A stretch of 35,435 nt of DNA, taken from contig JAMJTW010000002.1 in assembly GCA_024281175.1 (NCBI GenBank), forward strand, positions 1 to 35,435, given 5' to 3'. This document shows positions 1 to 5,696 of this stretch, in pieces; position 1 is the stretch's first letter; every line of letters begins with the position of its first letter. The translations under genes and the position numbers were made by a program. Below the pieces are notes generated by a model. That model saw only the letters and a program-made list of their open reading frames with translations. It was not told the DNA's origin and searched no databases. The DNA comes from Candidatus Thiovulum imperiosus (GTDB taxonomy: Bacteria > Campylobacterota > Campylobacteria > Campylobacterales > Thiovulaceae).

Positions 1-2
1 TT

Positions 3-1430
3 TTAAAACTCATTTGGAAAACTTTTCGCCATTTTAAAAATGTAGATATTTCTGAAATTTGGAAAATTTACAGTTCTATAACCGTAAATTTAAATCCTTC
101 TAAAGAAGTAAAACCGTATTGGAATTCTGAATGTGAAAAACTTCAATCAAAAATTTGGTTACCTAAATTTTCAAATGAGTTCCAAAACTACACCGAAACT
201 TCCAATTTTTGGAAAAGAGAGCTGAAGCCAAAAGTAGAGTTTCCAAAACAAGTAATACAACTTGAGAAAGAGGATTTAAAACCATCTGAAAATAGAATTG
301 CTTCAAAGAAAATACGATTTTTTCCAGAAAATGAAGAGAAATATTTTCAAGCTCTAACTCTGTATCGACGAGCTTACAATTTGGCTGTTTCCCACTATTT
401 GAATGGAACTTTCAAAGATGGGAATGGAAAATTTAGAAATCTGCGACCAGAAATTAAAGAGCAGTGCAAAACCGAGCAGGAAGAAAAAAGTGCGATTTAC
501 AACTCGATAATTGTCGATAATGCTGTGCTTTCAGCACAAAAAACTTTTAAAGCTGTTGTAAGTCGCAACAAAAACAGTTTCTCCAAAATACGATTTAAAA
601 GTCGAAAAGGTGAAATTCACTCATTTTCGATTGACCGAATGCCAAAAGGCTTAAATCCAGTTGTTCGGCAACTTGGAAAAATTTACTTGACTGAAGAAGT
701 TCCAGAGGAAGCAATAGACAAATCTACAACTATAACTTATAATAAAGGTCGCTGGTTTATCAATGTTCAACAACATATTCAAACACAATCCGAAATCCAA
801 GGATATGTTAAAGTTGTTGCCATTGACCCTGGAGTCCGAACCTTTGCAACTTGTTATAGTGAAAGTGAAGTTATAATTGCTGGTGATAAATTTGCTCAAG
901 AAAAATTGTTTCCACTTATGAGAAAAGTTGATAAACTCATTTCTCAAAAAGTTAAACTTCAAAACCTGAAATTATCGGAAGAACCGCAATGGTATCGCGA
1001 TAGAATGCGATATTTTGATAAAAATATCAATAAATTAAAATCCAAAAAAGATGATTACATTTCCGACTTACATAACCGATTAGCATTTGAACTTGTGTCA
1101 AAATATGATGTGATTTTTCTTCCAACTTTTGAGACTAAAAAGATGGTTTCTAAAAAAGGTGAAAGAAGAATTCGACGAATTACAGCAAGAAATATGCTAG
1201 ATTTAAATCATTACAAATTTAAAATCAAACTCAAATGGTATGCCGATAAATACGGAAAACATGTTGTTGATGTGAATGAAAGCTACACTTCAAAAACAAA
1301 ATCTTGGAATGGCGAAATTGATGAAACACTACATTCAAAAAAGATAATAAAAGGAAAGAACTTTTTTGTTGATAGAGACATTAATGGAGCAAGAGGAATT
1401 TTCCTCAAAAATTTAACTCGGGGAGCTTGA
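3..1430 (+). CDS. tnpB: TnpB-type RNA-guided nuclease (IS200/IS605 OrfB family), 5' end outside window
   Basis: The reading frame is open from base 3, so the gene starts before the window; the in-frame TTG at 381 is not a credible start because family-like sequence (KKIRFFPENEEKYFQAL, about 310-365) lies upstream of it. The protein seen is about 475 residues, longer than a usual TnpB of about 400, with an N-terminal extension containing KPYWNSECEKLQSKIWLP. RuvC motifs are intact: Asp in AIDPGVRTF (about base 828), Glu in LPTFETKKM (about 1130), Asp in DRDINGARG (about 1378). The usual zinc-ribbon cysteines after the YTSKT motif are absent: it reads YTSKTKSWNGEID with no CxxC pair before DRDING. 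TnpB proteins cut DNA guided by an omega RNA made from the element's 3' end. No tnpA is visible inside the window. It carries no GATGAGGT octamer, unlike most neighbours. Confidence 0.85.
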   Translation, partial: LKLIWKTFRHFKNVDISEIWKIYSSITVNLNPSKEVKPYWNSECEKLQSKIWLPKFSNEFQNYTETSNFWKRELKPKVEFPKQVIQLEKEDLKPSENRIASKKIRFFPENEEKYFQALTLYRRAYNLAVSHYLNGTFKDGNGKFRNLRPEIKEQCKTEQEEKSAIYNSIIVDNAVLSAQKTFKAVVSRNKNSFSKIRFKSRKGEIHSFSIDRMPKGLNPVVRQLGKIYLTEEVPEEAIDKSTTITYNKGRWFINVQQHIQTQSEIQGYVKVVAIDPGVRTFATCYSESEVIIAGDKFAQEKLFPLMRKVDKLISQKVKLQNLKLSEEPQWYRDRMRYFDKNINKLKSKKDDYISDLHNRLAFELVSKYDVIFLPTFETKKMVSKKGERRIRRITARNMLDLNHYKFKIKLKWYADKYGKHVVDVNESYTSKTKSWNGEIDETLHSKKIIKGKNFFVDRDINGARGIFLKNLTRGA

Positions 1431-1443
1431 CCCCTAATCATAA

Positions 1444-1463
1444 CAATAATCTTTTGATTATTG
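1444..1463. other. Perfect hairpin just downstream of tnpB
   Basis: CAATAATC, a TTTT loop, then GATTATTG form an 8-bp perfect stem starting 13 bases after the tnpB stop. A GGGG/CCCC mini-stem overlaps the stop itself (about 1420-1435). Such hairpins are typical of the right end of IS200/IS605 elements and of the 3' part of the omega RNA. The element probably ends a few bases further on, in the TTTTAATCAAGA stretch near 1467-1480. The exact boundary cannot be fixed without an empty site. Confidence 0.45.
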
Positions 1464-1472
1464 CGATTTTAA

Positions 1473-1602
1473 TCAAGAGAACTTGGGAAGATTGTTGGAA
1501 AATCGCCAGTTGAGATAAACAAAATTTTGGAGTTTCAAGGTTTTCAGATTCGAGATGGGAAAAATTGGAAGCAGTTTTGTAAAAAGTGGAGAAGTCTCAT
1601 GA
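1473..1602 (+). pseudogene. Remnant resembling the tail of a phage antirepressor
   Basis: After an in-frame stop at 1470-1472 a frame stays open and encodes SRELGKIVGKSPVEINKILE followed by FQGFQIRDGKNWKQF. The pattern (LG..VG.SP.EINKiL...G.Q.RDGKNWK) resembles helix-turn-helix C-terminal segments of phage antirepressors. There is no start codon upstream; it begins right at the presumed element boundary and continues into the 3' end of the methylase gene on the other strand, where coding character fades. I read it as the 3' stump of a gene interrupted or displaced by the tnpB element. The assignment rests on about 40 residues. Confidence 0.3.
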
Positions 1603-2433
1603 AAAGAGATTTCCCTCCTCTATTTGGTAGTTTGCCACTAAAACCTCTTTCACTTTTCCTCTACCTGTTCCTTTGTTATTTATAGAGCGACCCATTTCAA
1701 CAACTTCGATTTCAAAATCTTTGTAAAACTCCAGAACCTCATCGGAATAGGAGTTAGAAAGAAGAAACTTTCCGCCATTTTCATCTATCCTTTTTGCAAA
1801 ATCCAAAAGTCGCTTCTGCTCTTGAAAAGAGAAACCATCTTTTGAGTAAGATGTAAAATTTGAAGTTTCTGAAACTGGAAAATATGGTGGGTCTAAATAG
1901 AAGAAATCTCCCTCTTTTGGAGAAAACTTTTCAAAGTCTCCATTTCTAATTTCAACTTTTTTCAAAAATTTACTACACTCTCTCAAGTTTTCAGGGATTG
2001 CGTAAATAGGATTTTTATATCTTCCAAATGGAACATTAAATTCACCTTTCCTATTTACTCGATAGAGACCATTGAAAGCACTTTTATTGAGATAGAGAAA
2101 ACGACTAGCTCGAAAAATATTTGAAGCCTTTTCAAAATCATCTTTTCTATCTAGGTTTCGTATCTCATAGAAATACTCTTCAGAGTGGATATGTTTTTCC
2201 AAATCAGAAATTAGATTTTCAACATCATCTCGAATAGTTTTATAGAGATTTATCAATTCGCTATTTATATCAGAGATATATGCTTTTTCAGGTTGGAGAT
2301 GAAAAAGTAAAGCACCTCCACCAATAAAAGGTTCAAAGTATCTTTCAAACTTTGGAATTCTACTTTCTAACTCTTTCAGAAGTTTTCTCTTTCCACCAAC
2401 CCACTTCACAAAAGGAGAACAGTTATATTTCAC
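1597..2433 (-). CDS. dam: DNA adenine methyltransferase, Dam/M.DpnII class (GATC)
   Basis: 278 residues, a D12-class (alpha) N6-adenine methyltransferase. Visible motifs are the N-terminal KWVGGKRKLLKEL, the AdoMet-binding FEPFIGGGALLF, ISDINSELINLY, and the catalytic DPPYFP near residue 181 followed by FTSYSKDGFSFQEQKRL. In this family the enzyme methylates the A of GATC. It starts inside the end of the upstream endonuclease gene (11-base overlap, 2423-2433), so the two are translationally coupled: methylation of the host GATC sites guards against the partner endonuclease. DpnII systems usually carry a second methylase (DpnA-like); none is seen here. One GATGAGGT octamer lies in the gene (1736-1743). 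Confidence 0.93.
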   Translation of the reverse strand: MKYNCSPFVKWVGGKRKLLKELESRIPKFERYFEPFIGGGALLFHLQPEKAYISDINSELINLYKTIRDDVENLISDLEKHIHSEEYFYEIRNLDRKDDFEKASNIFRASRFLYLNKSAFNGLYRVNRKGEFNVPFGRYKNPIYAIPENLRECSKFLKKVEIRNGDFEKFSPKEGDFFYLDPPYFPVSETSNFTSYSKDGFSFQEQKRLLDFAKRIDENGGKFLLSNSYSDEVLEFYKDFEIEVVEMGRSINNKGTGRGKVKEVLVANYQIEEGNLFS

Positions 2434-3223
2434 TTTTCACCTTTTGAAGAAAAGTTTCTAAAGAGTGTAAATTATAGAGATGAGGTATATTTTTATAGGC
2501 TTCTTCTAATTTGTTTTTCGCTTTTTTCCAACCTTGACCATCAGTAATCCAGACAAATTGGATATTTTCTGAATTTAGTTTTTTTGCAATTTCTGTATAG
2601 GAACGAGCAACTTCATTTAGTTTTGAGCCTCCACTATTATAGAAATTTACTTCTATAAGGTAAGTTCTCTTAGCTTCAATTACAAAGTCGAATTTATTTT
2701 CATCTAAACCTAAAGAGATATTTGGGAGTTCTGAAATTTGGACTTCTTCTTGAAAAGGCAAATTCTCTTTTCTGAAAATATTTGCAATTTTAGAGTGCAT
2801 GTTTTTACCAGTTCGGTTTTTTCGAGCATTTGTATCTAAACCAACTTCAACTCCAAAAACAAAATCTACTAAATTTGTAACTTCCTGAAAAATTAGAGAT
2901 AGTTCTGTCTCTCCTAAAAACTTGAGAACTCCAATAGAAGAAGAGAAGAAATTTTCCAACTCTCCTACTTCTCCATTTTCTAAAAGAACTTTTCGATTGT
3001 CTCTTACAGCAATTAGAATATTTAAAATTGAAAAAGCAGAACTATTCTCTTTCCAAAGTTCCTCTACTGCTTTTTCTAAATCTTTTTTACCGATGAGGTA
3101 GTTGAGTTGATGTAATTTGATTTCTATTTTTGAAACATTTCTTTTCACTTTCTCGAAATCAACAAAAAAATCTAAAGTCTCATTACTCTCTTTCAAGGAA
3201 TTTAAAAAGTTTTCAAATTTCAT
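2423..3223 (-). CDS. Type II restriction endonuclease, DpnII/MboI family (GATC)
   Basis: 266 residues. The C-terminal half is typical of DpnII: the MHSKIANIFRKENLPF segment, FDFVIEAKRTYLIEVNFYNS with an acidic/K-rich PD-(D/E)XK-type core (DFVIEAK, LIEVNF), GGSKLNEVARSY, and QFVWITDGQGWKKAKNKLEE. The family cleaves unmethylated GATC before the G. The ATG at 3223 overlaps the end of the upstream ATPase frame by 11 bases and its stop overlaps the methylase start by 11 bases, giving the order ATPase-endonuclease-methylase in one transcript. Two GATGAGGT octamers (2479-2486 and 3092-3099) fall here, suggesting long residence in this genome. Specificity is inferred from similarity and from the neighbouring Dam-type methylase. 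Confidence 0.9.
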   Translation of the reverse strand: MKFENFLNSLKESNETLDFFVDFEKVKRNVSKIEIKLHQLNYLIGKKDLEKAVEELWKENSSAFSILNILIAVRDNRKVLLENGEVGELENFFSSSIGVLKFLGETELSLIFQEVTNLVDFVFGVEVGLDTNARKNRTGKNMHSKIANIFRKENLPFQEEVQISELPNISLGLDENKFDFVIEAKRTYLIEVNFYNSGGSKLNEVARSYTEIAKKLNSENIQFVWITDGQGWKKAKNKLEEAYKNIPHLYNLHSLETFLQKVKSEI

Positions 3224-3560
3224 ATATCTCTCTTATCGCATTTTCCAAGGTTTCTCCTTTTAGAAACTCTTCCCGAATTTCAAAAATTTTTCTATTTGAG
3301 AATTGAAGTAGTTCCTCAAATTCAGATGAGAAAAGGCTTTCACTTTTTTCTACTTCTCTTAAAATTCCTCCACCACTCTGATAACTCTGATTTAAAACAG
3401 CACAAACCGATTGCCAATCGTCATAAAAATACTCTTGAAGAAGAGGAATGATTTTGGAAACAAGAACATCTCTCAAATCTGAAACTGTTTGGAGATTTAG
3501 AAAATAGGAGTGTCCTAATTGGTAGTGTTCGTTTTTTAGAAATAGAATTCTATGATTTAT
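3213..3560 (-). pseudogene. C-terminal part of McrB-like AAA+ ATPase, in the -1 frame
   Basis: From 3560 downward this frame reads INHRILFLKNEHYQLGHSYF, then LNLQTVSDLRDVLVSKIIPL and LQEYFYDDWQSVCAVL. This is the conserved C-terminal end of McrB-type AAA+ proteins (..INxRI..L...HqiGHSYF...L....IIPLLQEYFY.DW..V..vL). The frame has no start of its own except a TTG at 3476 with no ribosome binding site, so it is not an independent gene. It joins the upstream ATPase at a run of six A (3560-3565 on the minus strand): reading one base back after AAA-AAA continues directly from LGELLKK into INHRIL. The stop at 3213-3215 overlaps the endonuclease ATG. Confidence 0.75.
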
Positions 3561-4201
3561 TTTTTCAAAAGTTCTCCGAGTTGAATAGAATTTAGATTTC
3601 CTAAAATTTCGTAGTCTGGTTTTAATTCCTCAAATTCAAATCTTCTCCGAAGTGCAATATCAATTAGAGCTATCGATTTATCCACCGTATTCATTGTTGC
3701 TCGAATATAGAGGTTCTTTGGAACTTGCAACTTCTTATCTTTTGAGTATGGTAGAGATATGGAGATTTCTCCACTTTCACCAACTCTTTTCTTCTTTTCA
3801 AGAAGTGTAAAAAATTCTCCAAAAATCGCTGAAATATCACCTCGATTTATCTCATCAATAATTAAAACATAGTTGTAATCTGGATTTTCCAAAGCCCGAT
3901 TTACTATCTTTTTAAAAACTCCATCTTGAACTTTGAACTCACCACCCTTTTCAACTCGAACTCCCTCTATAAAATCTTGATAAGAATAGTTTGGGTGAAA
4001 TGTGATAAATTCTATAAGTGGATAAATCTTGTTTTTTTCATCGAACTCTTTTTTAGAGAGGTTTTCATGTTCATCATGATTATCATATCTACTCAAAAGC
4101 TCTTGAAAACTCTTTCCTTTATTTACAATTTCAACAGCATCTTGAATTGCTTTTCTTGTTTTTCCAGTTCCTGCTGAACCAAAATATATCTTATTTAACA
4201 T
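3557..4201 (-). CDS. McrB-like AAA+ ATPase, N-terminal ATPase part (frameshifted)
   Basis: Begins at ATG 4201 as MLNKIYFGSAGTGKTRKAI, so it lacks the N-terminal DNA-binding domain of classic McrB. An in-frame TTG at 4228 is possible, but neither start has a clear ribosome binding site. Motifs: Walker A GSAGTGKT, the McrB-like FHPNYSYQDFIEGVR, Walker B YVLIIDEINRGDISAIFGE, sensor-1 IRATMNTVDKSIALID, and the arginine finger region ALRRRFEFEEL. The frame stops at TAA 3557-3559 right after LGELLKK, at a run of six A; restoring one base would give a protein of about 329 residues ending at 3213. McrB normally hydrolyses GTP to drive McrC; no mcrC is present. It leads the DpnII-type restriction operon. 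It may be a degraded gene or one expressed by slippage. Confidence 0.8.
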   Translation of the reverse strand: MLNKIYFGSAGTGKTRKAIQDAVEIVNKGKSFQELLSRYDNHDEHENLSKKEFDEKNKIYPLIEFITFHPNYSYQDFIEGVRVEKGGEFKVQDGVFKKIVNRALENPDYNYVLIIDEINRGDISAIFGEFFTLLEKKKRVGESGEISISLPYSKDKKLQVPKNLYIRATMNTVDKSIALIDIALRRRFEFEELKPDYEILGNLNSIQLGELLKK

Positions 4202-4493
4202 AAAAATCTTTTTACAAGATAATAGCAAGTTTTAGGAAAAAATCTTTAGTTCTCGATATAACTTTTTACAAAGATTTCTCACCCAAAAGGGTTTGAAATA
4301 ACGAGTTTATCCTCATGTTTGTCATTTCGATATGAGCGAAGCGATTGAGAAATCTTTGAATAATTGGAAGCAGTGATGCTCCAGTTGAGGTGAAAGAAAC
4401 AGCTATTTGGTCACTCTAAAGGGTTCGAAATGGATATCTCTCCATAGATTTTTGTTAAAATTATATTTAAAGAAAAATTAAGGATTTTATATA
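4202..4493. repeat. Intergenic region with long inverted repeat and a common GAGCGAAGCGA-type element
   Basis: A perfect 13-base inverted repeat (CAAAGATTTCTCA at 4269-4281 and its complement at 4346-4358) encloses about 64 bases. The right arm sits in GTCATTTCGATATGAGCGAA-GCGATTGAGAAATCTTTG (4321-4358), a short palindromic repeat type I recognise from many low-GC bacterial genomes. Further on, CTCCAGTTGAGGTGAAA (4380-4396) and GGGTTCGAAATGG (about 4422-4434) resemble pieces at 21360-21395 (TTCCAGTCGAGATGAAA and CTCCATTTCGAA). Such elements can fold as RNA and may act as terminators or mark transposition by REP-associated transposases. No small gene is evident. Confidence 0.55.
4462..4484 (+). 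promoter_or_regulatory. Probable -10 box and RBS of amt
   Basis: TATATT at 4462-4467 is a plausible sigma-70-type -10 element with no clear -35, common in Campylobacterota. AAGGA at 4480-4484 is well spaced from the ATG at 4494. I see no sigma-54 (GG-N10-GC) signature, which is sometimes expected for nitrogen genes. Confidence 0.4.
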
Positions 4494-5678
4494 ATGGACG
4501 AAAGTGCTATATTACATATAATTGACACTCTGTTTATTCTATTTTCAGCTACTCTTATAATTTTAATGGCTCCAGGTTTTGCAATGTTAGAAGCTGGACT
4601 TGTTAGAACTAAAAATGTTACTGCTGTTTTAACTGGAAATGTTCTTCTCTACTCTATCACCTCTTTTGTATTTCTAGTTTGGGGATATAACCTTATGTTT
4701 GGAGGGAATGGTTTCTTCTTAGACGGTTTTGAAGATGCTGGTTTTAGCATGTATGCTCTCTTCTTTTTCCAAATGGCGTTTGTAAGTAAAACAGTTTCTA
4801 TAATTTCAGGTGGTGTTGCTGAGAGAATACGAGTTTTACCATTTATGCTTTTTGCAGTTGTAATGAGTGGAGTTATCTATCCTCTTGTTGGAAACTGGAC
4901 TTGGGGAGGTGGATTTCTAAAAGAGATGCATGACCTTGCTGGTTCAACTATTATTCACTCTGTTGGAGGTTGGGCATTATTGGCAGGAATTTTAGTTCTT
5001 GGAGCTAGAAAAGGTAGATATGGAAAAAATGGAAAAGTTCGAGTAATTCCAGCTTCAAATATTCCTCTTGTAACTTTAGGTGGTTTCTTACTCTGGATAG
5101 GTTGGTTTGGATTTAATGGTGGTTCCGTTCTCTCTATGAATTCGGTAGAGAATGCAAATCTTGTAGCTCAGGTTATTGTAAATACAAATACTGCTGGAAT
5201 TTCAGGAGCTATTGTGGCCGCAATTCTTATGTTCTTAACATATCGTAAAGTGGATATTACAATGGTTTTAAATGGAGCTTTGGGAGGTCTTGTTGCAATT
5301 ACTGCGGGAGCTGATGTTGTTGGAATTTGGGAACCAATTGTAATTGGTGGTATTGGTGGTGCACTTGTAGTATTAGCAGTTCCTCTTTTTGATAAAGTGA
5401 AAATTGATGACCCTGTTGGTGCTTTGAGTGTGCATCTTGTAAATGGAATTTGGGGAACAATTGCCGTGGCTCTTTTCAATTCTGAATACTCTCTAATGAA
5501 CCAACTTTATGGTATTGCCGTAGTAGCAGTCTTCTCTTTTGGAGTTTCATTTGTAGCATTCTTTGTGATAAATAAAATTATGCCACTTCGACCATCTGAA
5601 GAAGTTGAGTATGATGGATTAGATATCTCTGAAATTGGGGTTGAGTCCTATCCAGAATTCAATAAATCTAATTTATAA
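4494..5678 (+). CDS. amt: Ammonium transporter, Amt/MEP/Rh family
   Basis: 394 residues, a polytopic inner-membrane channel with about 11 predicted helices. Family hallmarks are the N-terminal APGFAMLEAGLVRTKN, SGGVAERIR, GNWTWGGGFL, the first pore histidine in AGSTIIHSVGGWA, GWFGFNGGS, the second pore histidine in GALSVHLVNGIWGT, and the C-terminal tail GLDISEIGVESYPEF that in other bacteria docks the PII protein GlnK. It imports ammonium when nitrogen is scarce. amt is usually paired with glnK; here no glnK follows, the gene ends against a convergent GGDEF-EAL gene. The start ATG has AAGGA nine bases upstream. No GATGAGGT octamer occurs in the gene. Confidence 0.96.
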   Translation: MDESAILHIIDTLFILFSATLIILMAPGFAMLEAGLVRTKNVTAVLTGNVLLYSITSFVFLVWGYNLMFGGNGFFLDGFEDAGFSMYALFFFQMAFVSKTVSIISGGVAERIRVLPFMLFAVVMSGVIYPLVGNWTWGGGFLKEMHDLAGSTIIHSVGGWALLAGILVLGARKGRYGKNGKVRVIPASNIPLVTLGGFLLWIGWFGFNGGSVLSMNSVENANLVAQVIVNTNTAGISGAIVAAILMFLTYRKVDITMVLNGALGGLVAITAGADVVGIWEPIVIGGIGGALVVLAVPLFDKVKIDDPVGALSVHLVNGIWGTIAVALFNSEYSLMNQLYGIAVVAVFSFGVSFVAFFVINKIMPLRPSEEVEYDGLDISEIGVESYPEFNKSNL

Positions 5679-5696
5679 AAGAGTCTAAGACTCTTT
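5678..5696. terminator. Bidirectional terminator hairpin between convergent genes
   Basis: AAAGAGTC-TAA-GACTCTTT is a perfect 8-bp stem with a 3-base loop. It overlaps the last base of the amt stop and contains the stop of the GGDEF-EAL gene (5685-5687), so it could end both transcripts. The AAGAGTC/GACTCTT stem core recurs at 24353-24372 and 27127-27153. Confidence 0.6.

Noticed and set aside
651-962. Open frame of 103 codons on the minus strand
   Set aside because: It is antisense to the tnpB RuvC region, which has clear family motifs; the minus translation is low-complexity and Phe/Asn-rich.
3213-3476. Independent 87-residue gene starting at TTG 3476
   Set aside because: Conserved McrB-type sequence continues upstream of this TTG to the A6 run, so it is the tail of the split ATPase.
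4269-4358. CRISPR-like repeat
   Set aside because: A single inverted pair, not a direct repeat array with spacers.
4229-4493. Sigma-54 promoter or PII-linked control site before amt
   Set aside because: No GG-N10-GC spacing with the right flanks was found; a simple -10 box fits better.
5168-5479. 103-codon minus-strand frame inside amt
   Set aside because: Shadow of the conserved transporter; Thr/Ile/Pro-rich with no recognisable domain and no RBS.
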